From DATARH01 sp963773625 (lineage in GTDB: Bacteria; Pseudomonadota; Alphaproteobacteria; ATCC43930; CGMCC-115725): a stretch of DNA of 64,000 nt. The DNA lies in contig CAVZCJ010000002.1 of assembly GCA_963773625.1 (NCBI GenBank), positions 1 through 64,000 of the forward strand. Direction: 5' to 3'. Under the pieces are notes generated by a model, which was given only the letters and a program-made list of their open reading frames with translations, was not told the DNA's origin and ran no database searches. Position numbers and translations under genes: made by a program. Positions 46,191 to 55,562 of the stretch are shown piece by piece; within the stretch, counting starts at the first letter, position 1; each line of letters begins with the position of its first letter.

Positions 46191-47328
46191 CTAGTCTGTG
46201 ATGGCAGCCGGGGCGCGACGCAGCGAATGGCGCAGCACGATGGCCGCTGGTCAGTAGGAGCACCGCGCCGGCTTGGTGCGCCGCGGCGAGCGGGATCGGC
46301 ACGACCAGCAGCAGGGTCGAAATGCCGAGCGAAAGTTGCAGCAGCGCGGCCGCGAGCAAGCGCGTGCAGCGCCAGCCGTGTCGGGCGGGGAAGGGCGCCG
46401 CGTTGGCCCGCAGCCCACAGCCCGAGGATCGCGGCGACCGTGGTCATCGCCAGGATGCGGTGGTCGAACTGCACCGCGGCGAAATTCTCGAACCAGTTGC
46501 GGACGAACGGTGCGAGTTGCGCATACCCCGCCGGGACAAAGCTCCCATCCATCAGCGGGAAGGTGTTGTAGGTGAGCCCCGCGTTGAGCCCGGCGACAAA
46601 TCCGCCGGCGACGATCGTCAGGCTAACGAGGCACAGAGCACGGCCTCGCTGCCGTGCCGCAGCCCCCACCCCAACCCTCTCCCGCTGGCGGAGAAGGGGG
46701 CCGCGTCGAGAGCCGAAAGTTCACCTGCTTGACCCGTGAGGCGGGTGGGGCGCAGCAACCCCAGCGCCGTCCACAAGGTCGCGGCGTAGATCACCAGCGC
46801 CAGAGCAAGGTGCGCGGTAAGCCGGTACTGGCTAACCTCGATCCGGTCGGCGAGGCCGCTCTCGACCATGTACCAGCCGAGCGCGCCTTGGCACCCGCCG
46901 AGCGCGAAAATCCCCGCCAGCGGCCAGGTCAGCCGACGCGGGATGCGGCGCCGCACCAGAAAATACAGAAACGGCAGCAGATAGACGAAACCGATCAGCC
47001 GGCCCCACAGCCGGTGCGCGTATTCCCACAGGTAGATCGTCTTGAAGTCGGCGAGGCTCATCCCCGCGTTCAGCAGCTTGTATTGCGAGGTCTGCTGGTA
47101 TTTGGCGAATTCGGTCTGCCAGTCGGCGGCCGAGAGCGGCGGCATCGCGCCGGTCACCGGCTGCCACTCGGGGATCGACAGCCCCGACCAGGTCAGCCGG
47201 GTCACGCCGCCGATCACCACCATTGCGAAAATCATCGCGCAGCAGACGAGCAGCCAAATCGCGACGGGGCGCAAATCTGCGTCCGCCGCTCCCCTCGATC
47301 GCGCCGTTGCGAGGCTCGCCGAAACCAT
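46191..47328 (-). CDS. ctaA: Heme A synthase (COX15/CtaA type 2; frameshifts and an in-gene repeat insert)
   Basis: Eight-helix membrane enzyme that oxidises heme O to heme A for aa3-type oxidases. The N-half shows GGVTRLTWSGLSIPEWQPVTG, WEYAHRLWGRLIGFVY and YRLTAHLALALVIYA with heme His. The C-half shows AGGFVAGLNAGLTYNTFPLMDG, FDHRILAMTT and AAHQAGAVLLL. Frame breaks fall near 46650 and at least once more downstream; the corrected end is LRRAPAAITD with TAG at 46191. The loop between halves contains sequence derived from a REP-type repeat. The usg gene follows upstream on the same strand. Confidence 0.9.
46661..46703. repeat. REP-type palindromic repeat inside the heme A synthase gene
   Basis: The motif CCCCCACCCCAACCCTCTCCC, spacer GCTGG, then CGGAGAAGGGGGC is the widespread proteobacterial REP-like palindrome (it reads as 'PHPNPLP-x-x-x-EG' in one frame). 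Here it sits within coding sequence, in the hydrophilic loop joining the two halves of COX15. Confidence 0.7.
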
Positions 47329-47334
47329 TTGCGC

Positions 47335-47628
47335 CTAATGCCGCCCGCCCGAGGCCGGGACGATGTGAGGAAACCGCCGCGGCCGGCCATTGCCTTGCGC
47401 GACCTTTACCGAATGCAGCTCGCCGTCGATGTTCTTGCGCCAGAAATCCAGGAACTTGCTGAGCTCGGGAAACTCAGGCGCGATATCGAATTTCTGCCAG
47501 ATGAAGGTCTGCAGCGTCTCGGGCTCGTCGGGCAGCCGGTAGATAATCTGGGCCGTGGTGAGCCGGTATCGGCTCGGGTCGGGTTGACCGGTCACGATCG
47601 GGTCTCTCGCTCTTCGCTCCACAAGCAT
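47335..47628 (-). CDS. Usg family protein
   Basis: Small protein of about 97 residues, restricted mainly to alphaproteobacteria. The core YRLTTAQIIYRLPDEPETLQTFIWQKFDIAPEFPELSKFLDFW and HSVKVA match Usg. ATG 47628 gives an N-terminal tail longer than usual; a start nearer the YRLTT core is possible. Function is unknown; usg was first noted upstream of tRNA/trp genes. It ends 6 bases before the ctaA start. Confidence 0.85.
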   Translation of the reverse strand: MLVERRARDPIVTGQPDPSRYRLTTAQIIYRLPDEPETLQTFIWQKFDIAPEFPELSKFLDFWRKNIDGELHSVKVAQGNGRPRRFPHIVPASGGRH

Positions 47629-47659
47629 GGCGCGGCAAACGCGGGCGGGGCAACGACGA

Positions 47660-48124
47660 TCATGCCGCAGCCATCGCGTCGAGGCAGCCTTGTAGGATGT
47701 AGGCGGCGGCGACCTTGTCGACAATCTCGGCGCGGCGCTTTCGGGTCATGTCGGCGGCGATCATCTCGCGGGTGACCGCGGCGGTCGACAGGCGCTCGTC
47801 CCACAGCAGCGCCGGCAGGTCGCGCAATGCGAGCAGGTTGCGCGCGAAGGCGCGTACCGACTGGGTGCGCGGGCTATCGCGCCCGTCGAGCGCCAGCGGC
47901 AGGCCGATCACGACGCCGCCGATCCCGTGCTTGTCGATCAGATCGAACAGCGCCGCCATGTCGTCGCGAAACCGCCGGCGGCGGATCGTGTCGAGCGGGC
48001 TGGCGATGACCAGCCGCGTATCCGAAAGCGCTAGGCCGATCGTCTTGGTGCCGACATCGAGCCCGATCAGCCGCGCGCCGGGCGCGACCGCCGCCTTCAG
48101 CGCCGCGGGGTTGTCGAGGAGCAT
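47660..48124 (-). CDS. ruvX: Putative Holliday-junction resolvase YqgF / RuvX (pre-16S rRNA nuclease)
   Basis: A 154-residue RNase H-fold nuclease. Catalytic Asp in LIGLDVGTKTIGLALSD, VVIGLPLALDG, LLWDERLSTAAV and the terminal Asp in IVDKVAAAYILQ are all visible. Family members process the 5' end of 16S rRNA. ATG 48124 is followed by LLDNPAALKAAV. It is divergent from gatC. Confidence 0.92.
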   Translation of the reverse strand: MLLDNPAALKAAVAPGARLIGLDVGTKTIGLALSDTRLVIASPLDTIRRRRFRDDMAALFDLIDKHGIGGVVIGLPLALDGRDSPRTQSVRAFARNLLALRDLPALLWDERLSTAAVTREMIAADMTRKRRAEIVDKVAAAYILQGCLDAMAAA

Positions 48125-48188
48125 GCCCGATGATAGCGTGCGCCGTGGGACTTTGACTCCCGCTTTTGCCGCGAAAGACTTGAGATTC

Positions 48189-48476
48189 ATGGCGTTGGAC
48201 AAGGCCACCGTGGCGCGCATCGCCACCCTGGCGCGCATTCGCGTCGCCGAGGACGAGCTCGAACCGCTCGCCGCCGAGCTCTCCGGCATCCTCGATTGGG
48301 TCGAGCAGCTGATGGCGGTCGACACCGAGAACGTGCCGCCGATGACCAGCGTCGCCGAGATCACCTTGCCGATGCGCGACGACGTCGTGACCGACGGCGG
48401 CAACCGTGATGGCGTGCTGGGCAATGCGCCGCGCGCCGCCAAGGGCTTCTTCGCCGTGCCCAAGGTGGTCGAGTGA
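48189..48476 (+). CDS. gatC: Aspartyl/glutamyl-tRNA amidotransferase subunit C
   Basis: A 95-residue subunit that belts GatA and GatB together in the tRNA-dependent amidotransferase. Sequence VARIATLARIRVAEDELEPLAAELSGILDWVEQL and MRDDVVTDG are typical. Its stop overlaps the GTG start of gatA. Confidence 0.95.
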   Translation: MALDKATVARIATLARIRVAEDELEPLAAELSGILDWVEQLMAVDTENVPPMTSVAEITLPMRDDVVTDGGNRDGVLGNAPRAAKGFFAVPKVVE

Positions 48477-49955
48477 CCGGCCTTACCGACCTGATCGCTG
48501 ACCGAAGCGCGCGATGGGCTGAGGGCAAAGAAATTCTCTGCCCGTGAGCTTGCGGCCGCGTTCAACGATGCGGTCGAAAAGATCAAGCCGCTCAACGCCT
48601 ATATCACCACGACCCCGGAGCGCGCGCTGGAGATGGCGGCTGCCTCCGACGCGCGGCTGGCGAAAGGCGAGGCGGGCGCGCTCGAAGGCATCCCGCTCGC
48701 GATCAAGGATCTGTTCTGCACCAAGGGGGTGCTGACCACCGCCGCCTCGCACATCCTCGACGGCTTCACCCCGCCTTACGAGTCGACCGTCACCGAGAAA
48801 TTGTGGGCGGCGGGCGCGGTGATGCTCGGCAAGACCAATCTCGACGAGTTCGCGATGGGCTCGTCGACCACCACCAGCTATTACGGGCCGACCGAGAACC
48901 CGTGGCGGCGGCCCGGTGACAACCGGCCGCTGGTGCCGGGCGGCTCGTCGGGCGGCTCGGCGGCGGCGGTGGCGGCGCATGCCGCGCTCGGCGCGACCGG
49001 CACCGATACCGGCGGCTCGATCCGCCAGCCGGCCAGTTTCACCGGCATTGTCGGGCTGAAGCCGACCTACGGCCGCTGCTCGCGCTGGGGGGTGGTGGCG
49101 TTCGCCTCCTCGCTCGACCACCCCGGGCCGATGACCCGCACGGTGCGCGACGCGGCGATCATGCTCGGCGCTATGGCCGGGCATGACCCGCGCGATTCGA
49201 CCTCCGCGCCGGTGCCTGTGCCCGATTACGAAAAGGCGCTGACCGGCGACATTCGCGGCCTCAGGGTCGGCATTCCGCAAGCGAATACCGGGTCGAGCGG
49301 CATGTCGAGCGAGAACGAGAGCGCTGTGGCAATCGGGCATCGACTGGCTGAGAGCCGCCGGGCGCCGAGCCGGTCGAGATTTCGCCTGCCGACCACCAAA
49401 TACGCGCTGCCGGCCTATTACGTCATCGCCCCGGCCGAGGCGTCATCGAACCTCGCGCGCTATGATGGGGTGAAATTCGGCCTGCGCGTCGAGGGCGACA
49501 GCCTCGACGACATGTACGAAAAGACCCGCGCCGCCGGGTTTGGCGCCGAGGTGCGCCGCCGCGTGCTGATCGGCACCTATGTGCTGTCGGCCGGGTATTA
49601 CGACGCCTATTACCTAAAGGCGCAGCGGGTGCGCACCCTGATCGCCCGCGACTTCGCCGCCGCGTTCGAGCGCTGCGACTGCATCCTGACCCCGACCGCG
49701 CCGTCCGCCGCCTTCGCCATCGGCGAGAAGAGCCGACGACCCGGTCGCGATGTATCTCAACGACATCTTCACGGTGCCGGCCGACCTCGCCGGGTTGCCG
49801 GCGATCTCGGTGCCCGCCGGCCTCTCCGAAGGCTTGCCGCGGGGCTGCAGATCATCGGCCGCGCCTTCGACGAGGCAACCGTGCTGCGCGTCGGCCACGT
49901 GCTGGAGACCGCCGCCGCTTTCACCCACCGGCCGAGCTTCCTGGCCGGAGGCTGA
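48473..49955 (+). CDS. gatA: Aspartyl/glutamyl-tRNA amidotransferase subunit A (several frameshifts)
   Basis: Amidase-signature subunit of about 490 residues that releases ammonia from Gln for Asn/Gln-tRNA formation. The Ser-cisSer-Lys triad is visible: Lys in GIPLAIKDLF, Ser in PGGSSGGSAAAVAA and Ser in GTDTGGSIRQPAS. The C-half shows YALPAYYVIAPAEASSNLARYDG. Frame breaks lie near 48510, 49280-49370 and 49730-49850. The gene is essential where Gln- or Asn-tRNA synthetases are missing, so these are probably sequence errors. gatB does not follow directly; a CmcJ-like gene intervenes. Confidence 0.93.
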
Positions 49956-50079
49956 ATCGTCGGGTGAATTTCGGCGCGTTTGCGGAGCTGGCGCAGCGCA
50001 CGCCCGGTACCGGATGCACGGCCTGGAAAACCCCGTCGCTGTGTGCCACCGTAAGCGCGAGATAATTCGGAGGTGTGCG

Positions 50080-51363
50080 ATGAGTCAGCTTGAGGTCGCC
50101 GACACCAACGTCACGGCGGACGCGCACGACGGTACGGTGGCCTATGTGCCGCCGCTGCAGCGCACGGCAGGGCAGCCAGAACCCATCGCCGCGCATGGCG
50201 GGCTGTCCTACATGTCGTTCGACCGGGACGGCGATGCGGGAACCGCCGTGGCGCTTGACGACGCGCTGGCGGAGATCGCCTCGGGCGAGAGCCAACGCCT
50301 TACCGACATGATCGACAAGGCGCCGCCGGGGCCGATCAAGACCAAATGGGGTGTCGCGTTCCGCAGCTACGACGAGTGCGTGGAGTACATCCGCCAGTCG
50401 AACAGCATCAAGGCCCCGCCGGGCGGGGTGGCGCTGCCGCTGCCCTATACCGTCTACGAGCGGCCGAGCTATTCGGTGGTGCCGTCCAACGCCATCTGGC
50501 GGGACCCGGCGCGCGCCGAGACAGCGGCGATCCTGCGCACCAACGAGCGGGGTGGTAAACAACGCCGCGACCTCTATTTCCCGCAGGTGCTGCGCGATGC
50601 GCGGCGCATCGGCGAATACTATCCGGGCCTCTCGCCCAGCAGCCCCGAATGCATGGACAAACTCGGCCTGTCGCTGGCCCACCTCGAGTCCAAATGCACG
50701 AACATCTACGATGCGGCAGAGGTGGAGCGGGTGTACTACCCGGAGATCGAGAAGCTGCTGCTCGACTTCTTCCCGGACGCGACCGACGCGCTGGTCTACA
50801 ACCACGACGTCTTTGACAAGGACTACAAGGGCGACCGCACCGAGGACCAGGACGGCAAGAACCCTGGCGTCAATGCCAATTACGCCAACCTCGTCCACAA
50901 CGATTTGAACGACAACAGCGGCCGGGTGCGCTGCCGCGAGCTGCTGACCAGGAACCTGCGGAATTTCGGGCGCCAGCAGCACTACACCGAGGAAGAAGCC
51001 GACGCGAAGATGTCGCGGCGGTTCATGTCGATCAACCTCGCCAGGCCGATCGAGACGATCGAGCAATTCCCGTTCGTGCTCTGCGCCTGGCCGTCTTTCG
51101 CCGACCAGCCCTACATCACCAACTACCGCATCTACGACGACCGCGTCGGCGAGACCACCCGCTTCACCTACCGTCCCGACCACGAGTGGTACTGGTTCCC
51201 TCGCCAGACGCCGACCGAGGTCTCGATGCTCAAATGCTACGACTCGGTGACCGACGGCTCGGTCTCGCGCTGGTCGTTCCACACCGCCTGCATCGATCCG
51301 AACGTGCCGCTGACCGCCCCCTGCCGCAAGAACGTGGTCGTCCGGTCCTACGTCTTCTTTTAG
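50080..51363 (+). CDS. CmcJ/NvfI (AsaB)-family non-heme iron oxygenase-like protein
   Basis: A 427-residue protein. The C-terminal 250 residues follow the CmcJ/AsaB hydroxylase family: LVYNHDVFDKD, NLVHNDLNDNSG (His and Asp of the iron site), FMSINLARPIETIEQFPFVLC, RPDHEWYWFPRQTPTEV and RWSFHTACIDPN (second His). Such enzymes modify cephamycin-like and fungal metabolites; the substrate here is unknown. Two His and one Asp fit an Fe(II)/2-oxoglutarate-type centre. The frame is intact, with GGAGGTG before ATG 50080. It sits between gatA and gatB, which is unusual. Confidence 0.78.
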   Translation: MSQLEVADTNVTADAHDGTVAYVPPLQRTAGQPEPIAAHGGLSYMSFDRDGDAGTAVALDDALAEIASGESQRLTDMIDKAPPGPIKTKWGVAFRSYDECVEYIRQSNSIKAPPGGVALPLPYTVYERPSYSVVPSNAIWRDPARAETAAILRTNERGGKQRRDLYFPQVLRDARRIGEYYPGLSPSSPECMDKLGLSLAHLESKCTNIYDAAEVERVYYPEIEKLLLDFFPDATDALVYNHDVFDKDYKGDRTEDQDGKNPGVNANYANLVHNDLNDNSGRVRCRELLTRNLRNFGRQQHYTEEEADAKMSRRFMSINLARPIETIEQFPFVLCAWPSFADQPYITNYRIYDDRVGETTRFTYRPDHEWYWFPRQTPTEVSMLKCYDSVTDGSVSRWSFHTACIDPNVPLTAPCRKNVVVRSYVFF

Positions 51364-51418
51364 CAGGGCGACATTAGGGCGGCCGGCAGAGGGGGATTGG
51401 TGCGAACTGTTCGGCGAT

Positions 51419-51440
51419 AGCGCCTCGAGACTGAGGCGCT
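51419..51440. terminator. Hairpin after the CmcJ-like gene
   Basis: Perfect 8-bp stem AGCGCCTC / GAGGCGCT with a 6-base loop, 55 bases after the stop. No T-run follows, so it may act as an mRNA-stabilising or Rho-linked end. Between here and gatB (51441-51693) there is no gene. CCTGTTATC occurs twice in tandem (about 51590-51615), with another TGTTATCCGCC at about 51480. Confidence 0.4.
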
Positions 51441-51693
51441 GTCGCCACCCTTGATCTGAACGTATCATGAACTTACATGCTGTTATCCGCCTGAAGCCGC
51501 TTCGCTATGAGCGCCATCCGGCAGGTCGAGTCTGTTGGCAGACCCCTTACCCAGGAAGTCCGCTTGCCGCTTGTTTTCGGCCTGTTTCCACCGCCTGTTA
51601 TCCCCCTGTTATCGGGAAGTAAATTGTGATAAATCAATGGGTTAGTCCTGATCTTTTTTCGTCGCGCACGCGTGCGCGTGAGGGGACGGCCGC

Positions 51694-53142
51694 ATGATCC
51701 AAGGCCGCACCGGCGAATGGGAGATCGTCATCGGGCTTGAGGTCCACGCGCAAGTCGTGGCCAAGGCCAAGCTGTTCTCCGGAGCCGCGACCGATTTCGG
51801 CGCCGAGCCGAACACGCAGGTCTCGACCGTCGATGCCGCGTTCCCCGGCATGCTGCCGGTGATCAATCGGCATTGCGTCGAGCAGGCGGTCAAGACCGGG
51901 CTCGGCATCGACGCCGAGATCAATCTGACGAGCGTCTTCGACCGCAAGAACTACTTCTATCCCGACCTGCCCGCCGGATATCAGATTTCGCAGTACCAGC
52001 AGCCGGTGGTTGGACGCGGCCGGGTCACGCTCGACATGCCGGACGGCTCGGCCCGCGAGATCGGCATCACCCGGCTGCATCTGGAGCAGGACGCCGGCAA
52101 GAGCCTGCACGACCAGAGCCCGCGCGAGACCTATGTCGACCTCAACCGCGCCGGCATCGGGCTGATGGAAATCGTCTCCGAGCCCGATCTGCGCTCGGCC
52201 GAGGAAGCCGGCATCTACCTGCGCAAGCTGCGCTCGATCCTCAGATATCTCGGCACCTGCGACGGCAACATGGAGGAGGGCTCGCTGCGCTGCGATTGCA
52301 ACGTCTCGGTGCGCAAGCCCGGCGCCCCGTTCGGCACGCGCTGCGAGATCAAGAACCTCAATTCGGTGCGCTTCGTGATGCAGGCGATCGAGATCGAGGC
52401 GCGCCGGCAGATCGAGATCATCGAGGACGGCGGCAAAATCGCCCAGCAAACCCGGCTCTTCGACAGCGCGCGGGGCGAGACTCGGCCGATGCGCTCGAAG
52501 GAAAACGATTTCGATTACCGCTATTTCCCCGACCCCGACCTGTTGCCGCTGGTGCTCGATCCCGAATGGGTTGCGAAGCTCAAAGCGGAACTGCCCGAAC
52601 TGCCCGACAAGAAACGGGCTCGGTTCGTCGCCGATTACGGTTTGGGCGTCGAGGAAGCGGGCGTGCTGGTCGCTGAACGCGCGACCGCCGAATTTTTTGA
52701 GGAAGTCGCCAAGGACCGCGATCCGAAGGCGGCGGCGAATTGGGTCACTGGCGATCTGTTCGGCGCTCTCAACAAGAAGGGGCTCGGAATCGAGGAGTCG
52801 CCGGTCTCGGCGGCGCAGCTCGGCGGGCTCATCGACCTGATCGCCGACAGCACCATCTCCGGCCGCATCGCCAAGGATGTCTTCGCCGAGATGGTCGAGA
52901 CCGGCGCGGACCCGGCGGCGATTGTCGAGGCCAAGGGCCTGCGCCAGGTCACCGACACCGGCGCGATCGAGGCCGCGGTCGATGCGGCGCTCGCCGCCAA
53001 CCCGGCTCAGGTCGCGCAATACGCCACCAACCCAAAAGTGCTCGGCTTCTTTGTCGGCCAGGTGATGAAGGCGACCCAGGGCAAGGCCAACCCGGCTCTC
53101 GTCAACGAGCTGCTAAGGAAAAAACTGGGCGGCTCTGCGTAG
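51694..53142 (+). CDS. gatB: Aspartyl/glutamyl-tRNA amidotransferase subunit B
   Basis: A 482-residue subunit that binds the misacylated tRNA and the gamma-phosphate donor. WEIVIGLEVHAQV, LFSGAATDFGAEPN, FDRKNYFYPDLPAGYQISQ and MRSKENDFDYRYFPDPDL are hallmarks. The C-terminal YqeY-like tail (ANPAQVAQYATNPKVLGFFVGQVMKATQGKANP) is complete. The frame is intact. It is separated from gatA by 1.7 kb. Confidence 0.96.
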   Translation: MIQGRTGEWEIVIGLEVHAQVVAKAKLFSGAATDFGAEPNTQVSTVDAAFPGMLPVINRHCVEQAVKTGLGIDAEINLTSVFDRKNYFYPDLPAGYQISQYQQPVVGRGRVTLDMPDGSAREIGITRLHLEQDAGKSLHDQSPRETYVDLNRAGIGLMEIVSEPDLRSAEEAGIYLRKLRSILRYLGTCDGNMEEGSLRCDCNVSVRKPGAPFGTRCEIKNLNSVRFVMQAIEIEARRQIEIIEDGGKIAQQTRLFDSARGETRPMRSKENDFDYRYFPDPDLLPLVLDPEWVAKLKAELPELPDKKRARFVADYGLGVEEAGVLVAERATAEFFEEVAKDRDPKAAANWVTGDLFGALNKKGLGIEESPVSAAQLGGLIDLIADSTISGRIAKDVFAEMVETGADPAAIVEAKGLRQVTDTGAIEAAVDAALAANPAQVAQYATNPKVLGFFVGQVMKATQGKANPALVNELLRKKLGGSA

Positions 53143-53169
53143 CGCGCCGGTTGTGCTGAGAATTGGCGT

Positions 53170-54112
53170 TTAGCGGGCCTGCGCGCCGGCCTGCGGCCGG
53201 GCAAGCCGCGTAACGCCATGCTCCCGCAACGCCATTCGCGCCTTCACCAGCTTTCGCGCCATCTCGGTCTTCTGAATGACCAGGAGCGGCGCGATCCGCT
53301 CGGCGATCGGGCCCAACCGCTCGCGGGTCGCGAGCGCTGAGCCGCGCCAGTTCGTCTTCCATGAACAGTGCGTGGGCAAGGTGCAGGTAAAAGATGTGTT
53401 CCTCGGCAATCAGCCTGTCGATCGGGTCTGCGGCGCGTTCAACTCCCACACTGAAGGATAAATTGTGGTCGTGAACTCGGTAGCGGATCAGCGGCTCGCG
53501 GATGAACCGCACACCTTTCGCCAGATAGGCGTAAAACGGCATGACAATATCGCTGGCTTGCAGGTGCTCGGGCGCCCACCCGAATTCGTCGTAGAGCGCC
53601 CGCTCGAAGCCCATGGCGACACCGAAGCAGGCGGTATTGCTGCCGTCGCGCGCCAGCGTCTCGAAGCTCTCGTCGCACTGAGCCGCGGGATGGCAATGGA
53701 TGCGGTTGAGCGACCTTGATTGGGCATCGATATAGCTGGCGTTGACGGTGACGAGCGAGACGTGCTCGCGTTGCCAAACTTCCACCATCCGCTCCACAAG
53801 CTCGCGCGCCGCGATATCGTCGCCGGCGACGCGCACGACGAATTCGCCGTGGGCCTCCTCCAACCCTCTGATTGTGTTACCGCGAAAACCGAGGTTGCGC
53901 GGGTTTCGGATGACCCGGACCTCGTCCCGGCGATCATGATGGTCGAGTTCTCGGGTGAGCGCCTGCCACGTGCCGTCGGGCGACGCATCCTCGAGAATGA
54001 GGATTTCGAGCGGCCGGTATGTCTGCGCCAGAATTGCCCGGACGGCCTCGGCGACAAAGTGTTCGTGCCGGTAGGTGAGCAGCAGGACGGTGACCAGGGG
54101 AGAGGAGGCCAA
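53170..54112 (-). CDS. Family 2 glycosyltransferase (one frameshift near the end)
   Basis: Protein of about 313 residues with a GT-A fold. LVTVLLLTYRHEHFVAEAV and ILILEDASPDGT (nucleotide site) are seen, then RNPRNLGFRGN and VVRVAGDDIAARE with the DxD-like acidic pair. The C-terminal helical part reads LIAEEHIFYLHLAHALF. The frame shifts near 53330; the corrected tail is RERLGPIAERIAPLLVI ... ARPQAGAQAR with TAA at 53170. The acceptor is unknown; no polysaccharide cluster is near. Confidence 0.85.
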
Positions 54113-54123
54113 GCCAGGCGCCG

Positions 54124-54661
54124 CTATTGTCTTGGCTCAGAGCGGATCAGTTTGCAGATCCCCGGCAGATTGCGGTGGCGCTCGGCGTAATCCATGCCAT
54201 AGCCAACGACAAACACGTCCGGGACCTCGAACCCCTCGTAGCGGATCTCGACCGGCCGCGCGCCGGGAACCTGCTTGCGGAGGAGGGCGCACACGTCGAG
54301 GCTCGCCGGCCCGAGGCCGCGCAGCTCGGCCAGGATCGTGCCGATCGTCAGCCCGGTATCGACGATGTCCTCGACGAGGATCACGTGATGGCCGCGCACA
54401 TCGAGGCCGCTCTTGTCACGGATCAGCACCGTGCCGGAGGAGCGCGTTTGGTCGCGATAGGACGACGCGCCGATGAAGTCGATAACGTACGGGATCGTGA
54501 TTTGGCGCATCAAATCCGCGGCGAAGACCGTTGCGCCCTTCAGCACGATGACGAGCGTCAGAGGGGACGCCCCGATGGTCCCGCTCGATTTGCCGGGCAA
54601 GCTCGCCGACCCGTTCGCGAATTTGGTCCGCCGAAATCAGCGGCTCGAGGCGTTCGCTCAA
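54124..54661 (-). CDS. hpt: Hypoxanthine phosphoribosyltransferase (one frameshift)
   Basis: Purine salvage enzyme of about 180 residues that makes IMP/GMP from PRPP. The PRPP loop VILVEDIVDTGLTIGTI and the flexible-loop Ser-Tyr in GASSYRDQT are clear. The C-terminal VPDVFVVGYGMDYAERHRNLP is diagnostic for the bacterial HPRT/XPRT-like type. The frame shifts near 54575. The start is TTG 54661, overlapping the preceding stop (TTGA). Confidence 0.9.
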
Positions 54662-55083
54662 TCGCGGCGATAGGGATAGCAGCGCGCGCGATCGAGGGTC
54701 ATCGCGTAATGTTCCGCCAGCACCCGAATCGCATCTCCCTGTTCGGGGTAGGGGTCGGCATTGCCGGGTCCGACGATGATCGGGCGAAAGCTGCGGTCGT
54801 CCTTGCCGCCTGGCGGCAGCATCGCCGTCGCCAGTGGCGTGCCGTCATCAGCGCGCAGCGTGAGGAATAACGGCATCTCGCGTTGGACATGCGCCTTCAG
54901 CCCTATCTCCTGCTCGAAGAACACCTTCGAGATCGGCTGAAAGCTTGCGGCGGCCTTTTCCCGCTCCTTGCGGAAATATTTCTCGACCGCGTGGTGCATC
55001 ATCTCCGATTCGGCGGCCGCCTCGGCTTCGGTCTCGATACGAAACCAAGTCTTGCTGTCGGGAGCATCGCAAACGTACCGCAT
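54658..55083 (-). CDS. Hypothetical protein coupled to hpt
   Basis: A 141-residue soluble protein beginning MRYVCDAPDSKTWFRIETEAEAAAES. It has a helix-rich N-half with many Glu/Ala and a C-half with PGNADPYPEQGDAIRVLAEHYAM. Its stop overlaps the hpt start by a few bases, so the two form an operon. I do not recognise the family. Confidence 0.65.
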   Translation of the reverse strand: MRYVCDAPDSKTWFRIETEAEAAAESEMMHHAVEKYFRKEREKAAASFQPISKVFFEQEIGLKAHVQREMPLFLTLRADDGTPLATAMLPPGGKDDRSFRPIIVGPGNADPYPEQGDAIRVLAEHYAMTLDRARCYPYRRD

Positions 55084-55562
55084 GCTTCCTCCACAATCGC
55101 TGCCGTCGGGGAACCGGGTGGCGATTGGCGCGAGCGAGTGACAAGAGGAAATCCGAGGTTGCAGGGCGAGTCAACACCCAGGCGGCCTAACTCCCCTGAT
55201 ATCTCACGCGAACGCGGTCGCCTCTCATTTTACATTGCAAATTGCAGACACCGACCGTCGGGCAGATCCGTGATTAGCTATAAAAGTCGCGGATCTCTGC
55301 CGATCTCGGCAGAGATGGTTAACGCGGCGGAAGCGGTACGACAAATGAACCAGCATAGGGGCAGACCAATGCACGGAGCCCACGATGCTGTTTTTCTCGA
55401 ACTCAATGCCAATCCCGCCCTTCGCCGGTCTCGATGATGCTGTTGTCGCTCAATCGCCGGGCCGCCGCTTTGCCTTTCTGATGACGCCGTTTCGCGACGT
55501 CGATGATCGTCCCTTCTTGAAAGCGCGGGCGAATCGCGCCGAAAAGCGCGCCGAGCGTGCCG
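55084..55562. other. Intergenic region with ambiguous small ORFs
   Basis: About 480 bases without a confident gene. A plus-strand 69-codon ORF (55385-55594) and an overlapping minus-strand open frame (about 55403-55610, reading ELGVASGTLGALFGAIRPRF) mask one another. Neither has a convincing start with ribosome site. The AT-richer part near 55220-55290 probably holds a promoter. Confidence 0.35.

Noticed and set aside
51580..51620. Tandem CCTGTTATC motifs as DnaA boxes or iterons
   Set aside because: They lack the TTATnCACA core and only two copies are adjacent; no replication gene is nearby.
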